Source: Neoarius graeffei
Taxonomy: Eukaryota > Chordata > Actinopteri > Siluriformes > Ariidae
Reading direction: 5' to 3'
Length of the DNA stretch: 64,000 nt
NCBI RefSeq assembly: GCF_027579695.1
Contig: NC_083572.1
Coordinates: 13,414,915-13,478,914, forward strand
The notes beneath the pieces are model-generated. The model did no database searches and was not told the origin of the DNA. It worked only from the letters and a program-made list of their open reading frames with translations. Below are positions 22,010 to 31,896 of this stretch, one piece after another. The position numbers and the translations under genes were made by a program. Position 1 is the first letter of the stretch. Each line of letters begins with the position of its first letter.

Positions 22010-22485
22010 CCTTTTCAACCGACAGAGAATAGGTTCTTGAATGGGTTCCATTCAGGATTCTTTGAACCTTGGTGCCAGTTAGTGAACCGGCCCACGTTTT
22101 CACCAGTTTTGAGCAGAACCATTGCAATCAAGGATGCGTCATGAACAGAGGTTGTTGCATGATGCAAAATGGGACTAAACAATAGCAACAAGATGGCAGT
22201 GCACATTGATTACCTGCAAGCTTTTGTTCCATTATTGCAGATGTTTGTTTTCATTCTATTTTTTTCTGAAACTGTATCCTTTTCCATTATGTTCTCCATT
22301 ACTGTGCTCTGCTTCCTCGCCAAACTAATGACACACCCACTGATTTCATCATGGTTCAACCAGCTATATTTTGGTTACAGGTGGGAACCACATTTTCAGG
22401 CTCTGAACCAATTTATTTTTGGTTGAAATTCTTTGATGGGGTCAAAATTTGGTGTACGGAACCCATTCCCTGTTGGTTAAAAAGG
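22010..22485. mobile_element. Miniature element with ~30-bp inverted ends
   Basis: The left end CCTTTTCAACCGACAGAGAA and right end, read inverted, CCTTTTTAACCAACAGGGAA are both followed by TAGGTTC/TGGGTTC motifs. The interior has no gene. Target duplication not resolved. Confidence 0.6.
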
Positions 22486-22527
22486 GTCATCGGTGGCTAA
22501 GGCCTGCAAGCAATGATGCATCAAACT

Positions 22528-22901
22528 CATCTCATCTCATCTCATTATCTCTAGCCGCTTTATCCTTCTACAGGGTCGCAGGCAAGCTGGAGCCTATCCC
22601 AGCTGACTACGGGCGAAACGCGGGGTACACCCTGGACAAGTCGCCAGGTCATCACAGGGCTGACACATAGACACAGACAACCATTCACACTCACACCTAC
22701 GGTCAATTTAGAGTCACCAGTTAACCTAACCTGCATGTCTTTGGACTGTGGGGGAAACCGGAGCACCCGGAGGAAACCCACGCGGACACGGGGAGAACAT
22801 GCAAACTCCACACAGAAAGGCCCTCGCCGGCCCCGGGGCTCGAACCCAGGACCTTCTTGCTGTGAGGCGATAGCGCTAACCACTACACCACCGTGCCGCC
22901 C
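22528..22901 (-). mobile_element. DANA/Mermaid-like SINE, full length
   Basis: The minus strand starts GGCGGCACGGTGGTGTAGTG (tRNA-like A box), with B box GGGTTCGAGCC, the conserved body GTTTGCATGTTCTCCCCGTG and GTCCAAAGACATGCAGG, and an ATGAG-repeat tail. It is flanked by the 11-bp duplication TGCATCAAACT (22517-22527 and 22902-22912). Confidence 0.95.
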
Positions 22902-22912
22902 TGCATCAAACT

Positions 22913-23652
22913 GGTGTTTACAAAAATGTAGCATTTAGCATCTTATGAGTATGTGCTCACAGCTATGTGCAGGGTTTCCACGAATTCAGCAGCACTTTCA
23001 TCACTCAACACAATCAGCAAACAAACATTCACTCAGACATTTCCATAGACAACATCACAGGTTCTGTCTCACTTTTCTGAGATACCAAGAATAGACATTG
23101 TTATCTCAATGCTGAAGCCACATACCTGAAATCTGAGTTACATCACATGGAAATCCCAGGATGCATCCCAAGCTCCACCCTTGGTTTAATCTGGACAAAC
23201 TATATTTGTATTGCAGGATTACCGGAATGAGTTCATAGCCTTGAAATGTTTTCACAATTGGTTGTTCGTGATACAAGACGATATTACACAATTTGCACAC
23301 AGAAAAATTCCTAGTGTTGATTCTGTATTGAAGTCATTCTTACAAGAGCTTGAACTGAATTTTCAGAGGTTTGGGTGACCTCACAGGAATGCTGGTCTTG
23401 AACAGTCACTTTATCTTGGGTCATAGTCAAGCTGGATCTCGGTTTCTCCTCAGAGAAGTTGTGTGTGTGTGTGTGTGTGTGTGTTTTGTAATTTTTTGTG
23501 AATTTTAGCTTTCAATTAAGTCAATAACAGTAAGAATTATTTTAACCCTATAAGACTGGAATTAGCACTATGGGCACGGGGCAGCGTTATTCCAGCCCCA
23601 GTGGGCGTCTATAAACTCATGTTGCAGTCCCATTTTCTGGTCACTAGGTGAC
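22913..23652. other. Interval with (GT)n tract
   Basis: A GT microsatellite is at 23461-23484. No gene or mobile element recognised. Confidence 0.5.
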
Positions 23653-24124
23653 TAGTCAAAGTCCTTCCCATGCCAGGATGTGATCTTCCCAGGCAGTGTC
23701 CTGTCCTAGTACCATGGTCTAATGGATAGAGAAGCAGCTTTGGGACCAACAGTTGCTGGTTTGATTCCCTGGATGAGCAGGAATGGCTGAAGTACACTTG
23801 AGCAAGGCACCTAACTCCCAACTGCTCCCTAGGGATGTTGTACATCACTCTGGAGAAGTGTGTCTGCTAAATGCTATTAAATGTAATGTAGTACTAGCCA
23901 GGCCCTTGTAGGCAGCACCAATCTCCATAGCCCTTGGCCTCTTATGTAGTCTAGGGTTACAGTGGGGGGTTAGTCCTCTGGTAACCACAAGAGTGTGACT
24001 CCCTACTCGCATCTGTATTGCGGCATGCCTCACCAGATGGCCTTATGACGGTCTTTGGTATGAGTAGAACTTGCAATCTCCTGGTCAAGAGGTAGACACA
24101 CTAACCACTAGGCCAACTCGTGGT
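23653..24124 (-). mobile_element. tRNA-derived SINE, third family, interrupted
   Basis: The minus strand begins GACCACGAGTTGGCCTAGTG and GTTAGTGTGTCTACCTC (tRNA-like head), with a B-box-like GGAGATTGCAAGTTCTAC. The same family is at 28012-29507. It is interrupted at 23708 by another SINE with apparent short duplication TAGTAC. Confidence 0.75.
23708..23889 (+). mobile_element. V-SINE-tailed SINE nested in another SINE
   Basis: Head GGTCTAATGGATAGAGAAGC, B box GTTGCTGGTTTGATTCC, tail GTGTCTGCTAAATGCTATTA then ATGTAATG. It splits the minus-strand SINE at 23653-24124. Confidence 0.85.
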
Positions 24125-25628
24125 CTAGGTGGAATAATAACTCGCTAAATAAGGTAATGAAGATGCTGCCCCATGATTTAGAAAGGAAAGCAAAATCAAT
24201 GGAACAAACATTCTTTTATCTGTCAAATAGATTTTTTAAATTGATGGTCCCTCAAAAGAGGTAATTAGTATTGCAAACGGAATTTAAAATGAATGGAGAT
24301 GTGAATGAGACTTGATGAAAATTAACACTGTCTGCCCCATGGACAAGCTGCCACTAGTTCTAAGGCTGCTGATGCAATCATGTACAGAAGAAATTCATTT
24401 CCAATGTGCCATTTATGTCTGTAATGGCATAATTGGGAAAAGTGAGGATTCAACACTGCAGTCGTTCATTCAGCGCAGTTTATTTTATTGTGCAGTCACA
24501 CTTGTAAAATGAAAAGTGAAAAACTGGGATGCAATAAAAGTCTGAGGCAGAGCAAATGACTTCTCCTGTGCTATGGCAAGAACTCATGTGGACCACACCC
24601 CACTTAATCCCTCCACACTGGTTTGGCACAGCAACACTCGCACTCAATCCAGCCTGGCTTCCTGTGCTGAAATACAAAGCCCTCGCTCAAAAAAAAAGAA
24701 AGATATTTCCTTCATTGTTTCTTGACAACACAGTGGGCAATTCTTGCTTTGGTATGGGCTGAACTCCAGGCTCCTGCACAACTGCCCTAAACTTAACAGC
24801 TGGCAGTGCGTGTGTGTGAGTAAAAATGTGCGCGCAACAGAACAATTAGTATTAATGATGCTTTTCTGTCCAAGCCTCAAAACCCACAAAGAATTGGAAT
24901 GGATAAAAAGTAAGATGAATTAGGGTGAGGGACAGGGGGGTGAAGTTGGGAATTCTTGGTTAAAAAGAAGGGTTTTTTTTCCCTAATAGAGGCGGGGCTT
25001 CAGTTTCTGTGGTTGGTGCTGATGGCTCCAGTGACATTTAAAATCCAACACAGACATTGCTTTATTAAAATGAGAGAGATATTAACTTATGACCACAGGA
25101 TGCTGGCAGTATCAGTGATTCAGTCATCTTGAGGTTTATCTCCACCCTTCTCAAGCAATCTCTAAATCATTTCTAGCTCATACAGGAATGTTTCAATAAT
25201 GCAATAAGGATAAAAATCTTAATACAGAAGAGTAACAACATTCAAAACCAAAAGCTCAAATGAGGTTTGTTTTGTTGGTGGTATAAAAATGCCAAACGCT
25301 AAAGCATCACCAAGCCCAAGCGGAATCAAAACAATTCCTTTTCTATTAACTTTAAATTGGAAGAGTTTGGATTCATGCAAGTCATTCATGTTGGCGTTCC
25401 TGTAGGCCATTTCGGTGAATGGGATGGAGAAATGAATCAGCATTCGTATATTGGAGGATGGGGGTCGTTTACACACCTAGCCTGATAACTCAAGCCCATA
25501 CCAATTTGTTTCTGTCTCATTTAAGTGAAAGGTGTCATCATTTCAGGGTTGTTGCAAGATTGATTGCTCTTAATGGACTGCTATTTCTTTTCTTTTTCTT
25601 AGCACTGGTAAACGCTTCAGATGAAGTC
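24125..25628. other. Interval without recognised gene
   Basis: The longest reading frame is 85 codons on the minus strand at 25219-25476. Its peptide is protein-like in composition (KLFQFKVNRKGIVLIP) but has no recognisable family or splice context. I do not call it a gene. Confidence 0.45.
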
Positions 25629-25630
25629 TA

Positions 25631-26401
25631 GGCTACATCCACACGACAACGGCAACAAGATTTTATTAAAAAAATATCGCGTCCACATGGGCAACGGATC
25701 AGTAAAATATCAGGTACATATGGCAACGCAACGCTTGCTGAAAATGATGCAATACACATGCCACACCTCTACGTGCACTGTAAGACGGTCCCATCAGAGA
25801 CACCAGAACAATAGAAGAAGTAGGACGCATGCGCATAAACCCCTTCTTCTACACGGCGTGAAGCACTCACAGGAACAAGCACACAACAACAAGAAGAAGA
25901 TGGCTGCGACTACGTGAGGAAATCGTGCCTTCTGTGTGTACAAATTAGTTTTATTAGTGTGCATAGTTTTATATAACTTAATTTTCTTATTGTGTGTGAA
26001 CATTTTGAAAAGCATTTTTATATAATTTATATAACTTTTTATATTGTGTGTGAACATTTTGAAAAGCAGTCTTCTCCAATAAAAAAAAAGAAATTCAAGA
26101 AATGGTTCAGTTACTTGTTTATTTAAAAGAAAAGCTGTATACAAAAGTGAATGCAATGCAGTGGTTCATACAAAACAGCGAGAGTGCTGCTTGTTCTAGT
26201 CATGTAGTTGTGATGTCATCGTAAACAAATCCGTTCTACTCATCCAGACGACTTCGCAACGGCGCTGTTGCCAGATTTTTCCACTCTGGAACCCGTTCTC
26301 ATTTTGGGGCACCCAAAACGCCGGTGCCGTGTGGACGCCAGGCCGAAACGATAAACAATTTTATCAGATTCACCTGAATCCGTTGCCGTGTGGACAGCCT
26401 C
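25631..26401. mobile_element. GGCTACATCC/GGCTGTCC miniature element, copy 1
   Basis: Ends GGCTACATCCACACGACAAC and the inverse of GTTGCCGTGTGGACAGCC. A second, inverted copy at 38606-39373 has TAA on both sides, suggesting a PIF/Harbinger-like 3-bp duplication. Here the duplication is not clear. The interior has no transposase. Confidence 0.75.
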
Positions 26402-26532
26402 TTAATTGTAAATGTCTTCTTCATTCCATATACTGAGATGGCATTTCAATCTCCTGTCCAAACCGTTAGGGAGTGATATGACCATTTTTAAAAACAAGAT
26501 TGGGCAGTATGGTGGTGTAGTGGTTAGTACAG

Positions 26533-27740
26533 CAGAGATGGGCAAAATACCCAACTTCATTACTTAAGTCAAAGTACAGATCCCACTGGTCAAATGTTAT
26601 TCCGATACAAGTTGTACAGTCAAATTTTTACTGAAGTTAAAGTACTTGCTTTTAAAAATACTTAAGTATTAAAAGTACATTTTCTGTCAATGCGTAGTTG
26701 TATTATTGCCACAACGCTTACAAAACCTAATGCCGTTACCAAAGACAGAAATGTGAATTCACAAAATGAACGCATGCTGTATCATGGTGGTTTAATGTTA
26801 AGCTAGCTAGGCAGTGAAACTCCACCTGAAATGCTAGCAAATGCTTTTCAAACTCAAAATCATATTGGGTAGCTAATGTTACTAGAAAAGAAACTGTTCT
26901 ACATTCTGTTTATTTGGCAAGATTATGCTAACATATTTCTGAAAGGACTTCAGATAAGTTAATGTTGTTCATGTTAGCATAACTCCGTTTTTACATGCTA
27001 ACTAACACTGTCCAAGTTAACTAAATATGTGTAAACGTTAGCCGTGGACAAGGCTATGGCAACTTGGTGGGCAAATCCATAGAAAGTCACTTGACTAACC
27101 AGACTGCATAGCTACATTTCCAATGTTATCACTAGCTCTAAAAGCACAGACAATTTCATTGCAAGCTTTCTCTTGGAATAAAACATTTATATACCTCAAT
27201 ATGCTTCCGCAGGTTGCATGGCGAGTTTTTGTAGGCCATTATATGGATCGTTTTTGGCAAACAAGGCAAACATTTATAACGAAACGAATCTTTAATCCTT
27301 TCAGAAAACTGAAACATGGGTTCTAGCTATAGCCATGAGTGCATGCATTCTCCAGAACAACGGCCTCCTTCCATTCTGCTATCAACTGATTGTGTTAAAT
27401 AATGCTGCTAAGAAATAAGTGAACTTGATTTTATACAGTCTATGGACGTGACCTGACCCTAGTGATTACTGATAGGCTGTCTCAGTGTCATCTGTGAAAA
27501 AAACAATCACGTTTTGGAAAAGGGGAGAAAAAAAAAACCCATCCACTTTCAAAGCTGCTTCATAGTAATGAGGACCTTGAAAAAAATGTAGTGAAGTGAA
27601 AAATACAATATTTGCCTTCAAATGTAGTGAAGTTAAAGTAAAAAGTTTCCAAAAAAAATACTCAAGTAAAGTACACATACTCAAAAAGTGTACTTAAGTA
27701 CAGTACTCAAGTAAATGTACTTTGTTACTATCCATCTCTG
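26533..27740. mobile_element. hAT-type non-autonomous element, copy 2 (inverted)
   Basis: Same family as 13796-14898 but reversed. Ends CAGAGATGGGC and the inverse of TACTATCCATCTCTG. The flanking octamers TAGTACAG and TAGCACGG match at six of eight positions, a plausible decayed duplication. It sits inside the A-box region of a SINE. Confidence 0.88.
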
Positions 27741-28258
27741 TAGCACGGTCATCTCACAGCAAGAAGGCCTCGTTTTCAAACCTGCTGGTCAACCGAGGAC
27801 CTTTCTGGTGGAGTTTGCATGTTCTCCTCATGGCTACATGGGTTTCCTCCAGGTGTTCTGGTTTCTTTCCAAAGACATGTGGATTAGGTCAACTGGCTAT
27901 TCTAAAGCTGCTTTTACATGGGCAGTGGGAACAAGTTGCGCCCACTTTCCTTTGTGTTTACACGCTCACACTATTGTTGGCAAACCGGAAGTTAGCCAGG
28001 TAAACACAAAAGTCAAAGTCCCTCTCACGCCAGAATCTGGTCTTCCCAGGCAGTCCCCTGTCCCAGTACTAACCAACTCTTTATGGCATACGGGTGCGAT
28101 GCAGATCTCTGTTTCGATAGCCCTCGGCCTCTCGCCTATTGAGGTATTTCACTCACGTGACCAAGTCATGTGACGCTGCCATTTTGGACGGCACGGCTCG
28201 AATCAGTTTGAATGCGAGGAAGGCGACAAACGAAAAACATAAAAGAAAAAGGAGCGAG

Positions 28259-28606
28259 ATGCAGAAAACACCTTCACTATCCAGCGACGTAGGGCATTTA
28301 CAGGGCGAGCAGAGGGAGAGGCATTTGCAAAAATTGAGGTTAGCAGGCTTGGAGAACGACGTTTACCTGCTTCCACCAGGATTGTTCACTGACGTACGGA
28401 AGTACACGAAGCCCTCGTCTTTACCTGACTTCGGCCCACATGATCTGTATACCTATGTCATTAAAAACCCATCGCCATACACAGGTATTGATCTGAAAGC
28501 GTATACGAGTTTGGATGCCTACAAATATTTTGTGTCAGGCTGGGTAACATGCCTACATCAGCGGGTCGTCCCTGGAGCCGGTGGTCGCCATCTGATTACA
28601 GCTAAG
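28259..28606 (+). pseudogene. Relict first exon of a fish multicopy gene (SWIM/YqaJ-type, inferred)
   Basis: From ATG at 28259 there are 116 open codons ending at AAG|GTTTGT, a splice donor at 28606/28607, phase 0. The peptide starts MQKTPSLSSDVGHLQGEQR and contains YLLPPGLFTDVRKYTKPSSL, DFGPHDLYTYVIKNPSPYTG and YFVSGWVTCLHQRVVPGAGG. From memory it resembles the N-terminus of abundant fish proteins that continue into a SWIM zinc finger and a YqaJ-type exonuclease domain. Those domains are not present here, so this link is inference. This copy is the only one of three with an undamaged exon. Without downstream exons it would read into the intron and stop within about 26 codons. Confidence 0.6.
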
Positions 28607-28797
28607 GTTTGTTCACATTTTCATTTACTTTCGGTCCTCAGGATAAACAAAATGTTATTAAATGTCATTGAAATAACTTCTTAGTCTGTTGAGACATGGC
28701 CCGTTATAAATTTGCTGTTACCAGGCAATGACCAAGAACTGTATTATTAGGGTCGGTGTAGTTGTAGCAGTGTATTAGCAACTAGCTGTTAGCACTA

Positions 28798-29234
28798 GCT
28801 AATGTCAACAACATCGTAGCTGGTATGTTACTGTAGCAATATTTACGTTCAGTCATTTGGATGACTGTTAAAACCTTTCAGTCTCAAGTTTTTCCTTTAC
28901 TGGATTTACTAGTTTACTGAGCTAGCGCGCTCGGCCAAGCCGGGAGCCATCGCGCGCTCGCCGGCCGAGCCGGGAGCCATCGCGCGCTCGCCGGCCGAGC
29001 CGGGAGCCATCGCGCGCTCGCCGGCCGAGCCGGGAGCCATCGCGCGCTCGCCGGCCGAGCCGGGAGCCATCGCGCGCTCGCCGGCCGAGCCGGGAGCCAT
29101 CGCGCGCTAGCTCAGTAAACTAGTAAATCCAGTAAAGGAAAAACTTGAGACTGAAAGGTTTTAACAGTCATCCAAATGACTGAACGTAAATATTGCTACA
29201 GTAACATACTAGCTACTGTTGTTGACATTAGCTA
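28798..29234. repeat. ~130-bp inverted repeat arms of TTGAGG copy 1
   Basis: The left arm (about 28798-28929) and right arm (about 29102-29234) are almost perfect reverse complements, sharing TTTACTAGTTTACTGAGCTA, GACTGTTAAAACCTTTCAG and GTTACTGTAGCAATATTTAC. The main difference is a three-base indel near the arm ends. The arms can fold into a long hairpin with the minisatellite as loop. Confidence 0.95.
28921..29100. repeat. 30-bp GC-rich minisatellite, 6 units
   Basis: Unit CGCGCGCTCGCCGGCCGAGC followed by CGGGAGCCAT, repeated with exact 30-base period from 28951 to 29100. The preceding 30 bases (28921-28950) are a variant unit. It reads MAPGSAGERA repeats on the minus strand, which is an artefact of the period being divisible by three. 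Confidence 0.97.
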
Positions 29235-29939
29235 GCTTGCCGTCCAAAATGGTGGACACCGGGGCGTCACGTGACCCTGTGACGTCAGGTGAAATACCTC
29301 AATACAGCTAAGGTTAGAGTGGGGGGCTGGTCCTCTGGTAAGCACCAGAGTTTGATTTCCCCACTAGCATCTGTATTGCAGCATGCCTTGCCAGATGGTA
29401 GGAGGTACCATTTTTATGATGGTATTTGGTATGACCCAACCACAAGTAGAACTCGTGATCTCCCAATGGAGAGGTGGACACACTAACCACTAAGCCAACT
29501 CGCGGTCAAACACAAAACTGCGTATGTGCGAATCGGTGATCAAGAAGCAAAATGGCGGGTGAAGATGAAAGGCATGCTTTCATATTTTTCAACATTTTCA
29601 TGGCTCTTATAAGAAAAAGACAGTGACGAAGGCTCTAGAACATAAACACAAATGCATGGTGTTGCATCAGGATGTTCCAAGAACGTCAACGGTGGGAGAG
29701 AATCACTTTTATGTTTATGTTGATGACAGTAATTCCTTTCCTTGTCCAACGCTCAGTCTGGAGTTATGAAAGGTAATGAGTTTACTGCGAAGCGGTCTTG
29801 TCCGGATGATAAATGACCCGTATGAACACTACCGCACACACACATAAGCCTTCCTACTTGCTACCGATTTTGTTTAGACAGTAAGCAGGAGCAAGTTACA
29901 CTCAGAGCAAGATGTTCCGGAACTAGTTGCACCCACGTG

Positions 29940-30305
29940 GGCGCCACGGTGGTGTAGCGGTTAGCATGGTCGCCTCACAGCAAGAAGGTTCCGGGTTCGA
30001 GCCCAGCGGCCAGCAAGGGCCTTTCTGTGTGGAGTTTGCATGTTCTCCCCGTGTCTGCATGGGTTTCCTCCAGGTGCTCCAGTTTCCCCCACAATCCAAA
30101 GACATGCAGTTAGGTTGACGTGGGGCGGCCTTGGGCTGAGGTGCCCTTGAGCAAGGTACCTAACCCCTGACTGCTCCCCGGGCGCTGTGTGGCTGCCCAC
30201 TGCTCTGGGTGTGTGTGCATGTGTTCATTGCTTCAGATGGGTTAAGTGCAGAGGATGAATTTCACTGTGCTTGAAGTGTGCATGTGACAAATAAAGGTTT
30301 CTTCT
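29940..30305 (+). mobile_element. Composite tRNA-derived SINE (DANA-like head, different tail)
   Basis: 29940-30117 matches the DANA/Mermaid-like head and body (GCCACGGTGGTGTAGCGG to AGACATGCAGTTAGG). From about 30120 it switches to another SINE-like body (CCCTTGAGCAAGGTACC, GGCTGCCCACTGCTCTGGGT) ending GTGACAAATAAAGGTTTCTT. Either a true composite family or two retroposons joined. Confidence 0.65.
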
Positions 30306-30597
30306 CTTCACTGGTGTCAAATTGTTCCAGAACAAATCATGTTTAGACAGGCAGTTGCGCCGGGGCAACTTGCTCTGGGGACAACTTGTTCCGGCACAAG
30401 TGCCCATGTTAAAGCAGCTTAAGTTGCCCCTACCGTAAGTGTAAATATGAGTGTGAATGGCTACCTGATTCTCTGTGTTAGCCCTACTATAGACTGACGA
30501 CCTGTCCAGGTTGTACTCTGCCTCTCACCCAACCCAGTGTCAGTTGGGATCAGCTCCAACTCACCCACAACCTGCAATAGATAAGCAACATAGAAAG

Positions 30598-30912
30598 TAA
30601 ATGATTTTATTTACTTCGTCAATTGATAAAAAAAAAAACATACTGGAGTCTTGTTTCCAATGGCATCTGCTCTGGTGTAGAACTCCAGAAGAAAAAGATC
30701 TAAGTGTTTGAGGAATGTATTGGTATGACTATAAAGAAGAGATTAGTATGCATTTAAGTAATACATCAGTGCAAGGAATGGATTATTTTGATTTTGATAA
30801 ATGTATTGACACACTATCAGAAATAATAGCTTCTGAAGTGTTCATAGTTCTACTTTCAAAAGGGGTTTTATATTCGGAATATTTTCTCAGAGGAAAGTTT
30901 TAGTGTTACAGC
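30598..30912. other. AT-rich interval, no gene seen
   Basis: A 62-codon plus-strand ORF (30715-30903) has no recognisable similarity and AT-driven composition. Not called. Confidence 0.45.
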
Positions 30913-31364
30913 CAGGCTTGCAGGACTCGGACTCGAGTCCAACTTGTGCCCTAATTTTAAGGACTCGTGACTTGACTTGGACTTGAGCACTCATGACTCA
31001 GACTCGTGCATTAACTGCATTCGGACTCATAAATTGGAGACAAGGACTCTGATTTTTTTCTTTATTTTTTTGTAACATGCCATAATAATTTGGCATAAAA
31101 TATTTCTATCTACATTAATTTTTATACTAATTTTGTGCAAGAGAATGCACAGTCACCTGTTCATACATCATGTTCAGGAACAAATTAACATTATTGGGCT
31201 TAAATGCCTGGAGAGAACGCCCTTAGGATTGTCTGCTTTGCTTATTGAGGTATTTCACCCACGTGACCAAGTCATGTGATGCTGCCATTTTGGACGGCAC
31301 GGCTCGAATCAGTTTGAATGCGAGGAAGGCGACAAACGAAAAACATAAAAGAAAAAGGAGCGAG

Positions 31365-31705
31365 ATGCAGAAAACACCTTCACTATCCAGCAACATAGGG
31401 CATTTACAGGGCGAGCAGAGGGAGAGGTATTTGCAAAAATTGAGGTTAGCAGGCTTAGAGAACGACCTTTACCTGCTTCCACCAGGATTGTTCACTGACG
31501 TACGGAAGTACACGAAGCCCTCGTCTTTACCTGACTTCGGCCCACATGATCTGTATACCTATGTCGTTAAAAACCCATCGCCATACACAGGTATTGATCT
31601 GAAAGCGTATACGAGTTTGGATGCCTATTTGTGTCAGGCTGGGTAACATGCCTACATCAGAGGGTCGTCCCTGGAGCCGGTGGTCGCCATCTTATTACAG
31701 CTAAG
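31365..31705 (+). pseudogene. Relict first exon, TTGAGG copy 2, frameshifted
   Basis: Same exon as at 28259-28606, from MQKTPSLSSNIGHLQGEQR to the donor AAG|GTTTGT. Seven bases are missing near 31629 in the DAYKYFVSGW region, shifting the frame to DAYLCQAG and a stop. Other changes are mostly single substitutions, so the copies are close relatives. Confidence 0.8.
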
Positions 31706-31896
31706 GTTTGTTCACATTTTCATTTACTTTCGGTCCTCAGGATAAACAAAATGTTATTAAATGTCATTGAAATAACTTCTTAGTCTGTTGAGACATCGCC
31801 CGTTATAAATTTGCTGTTACCAGGCAATCACCAAGAACTGTATTATTAGGGTCGGTGTAGTTGTAGTAGTGCACTAGCAGCTAGCTGTTAGCACTA

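Larger units (their letters stand above)
28139..29302 (+). mobile_element. TTGAGG element, copy 1
   Basis: TA-flanked (28137-28138 and 29303-29304) with ends TTGAGGTATTTCAC and its exact inverse GTGAAATACCTCAA, 1164 bp. Contents in order: promoter-like left end (CACGTGACC, GCCATTTTGGACGG), a first exon with splice donor (28259-28606), AT-richer sequence, a ~130-bp inverted repeat around a GC-rich 30-bp minisatellite, and a right end with AAAATGGTGGACACCGG, GTCACGTGACC and TGACGTCA. No transposase is present, so it is presumably mobilised by an autonomous relative. Comparison with the related SINE at 23653-24124 gives an approximate empty site and supports TA as the duplication. Confidence 0.85.
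28012..29507 (-). mobile_element. tRNA-derived SINE, third family, split by TTGAGG element
   Basis: The SINE halves at 28012-28138 and 29303-29507 are flanked by the 10-bp duplication AAACACAAAA (28002-28011 and 29508-29517). The head, on the minus strand, starts GACCGCGAGTTGGCTTAGTG. The element at 28139-29302 is inserted at a TA inside it. Confidence 0.9.
27906..30419. mobile_element. PIF/Harbinger-like miniature element with nested insertions
   Basis: Ends AGCTGCTTTTACATGGGCA and the inverse of TGCCCATGTTAAAGCAGCT, flanked by TAA (27903-27905 and 30420-30422). Removing it restores the SINE sequence ...TATTCTAAGTTGCCCC. It contains a minus-strand SINE (28012-29507) and a composite SINE (29940-30305). 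No transposase was recognised in its own sequence. Confidence 0.75.
26501..30597 (+). mobile_element. DANA/Mermaid-like SINE split by two elements
   Basis: The SINE head (GGCAGTATGGTGGTGTAGTG) is at 26502-26532, the middle (CAGCAAGAAGG ... GTCAACTGGCTATTC) at 27741-27905, and the tail (GTGTGAATGGCTACC ... CTGTCCAGGTTGTACTCTG) at 30420-30597. The gaps are filled by an hAT element and by a PIF-like element that itself contains two further levels. The three pieces join colinearly into one SINE. Confidence 0.85.

Noticed and set aside
22528..22901. tRNA gene calls from A and B boxes in SINE heads
   Set aside because: The tRNA-like heads continue into SINE bodies with conserved non-tRNA sequence, tails and target duplications. 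No cloverleaf tRNA gene is supported in the window.
22560..22938. Proteins with CSPRVRVGFLRVLRFPPQSK-like sequence (also 33180, 35337, 38121, 57397, 61559)
   Set aside because: Recurrent open frames of the DANA-like SINE body on either strand, not genes.
25219..25476. 85-codon minus ORF with protein-like composition
   Set aside because: No family resemblance or splice context. Length is within chance for this sequence.
28909..29100. Minus-strand repeat protein of MAPGSAGERA decapeptides
   Set aside because: It is only the translation of the 30-bp minisatellite in the TTGAGG loop. The period divisible by three keeps the frame open.
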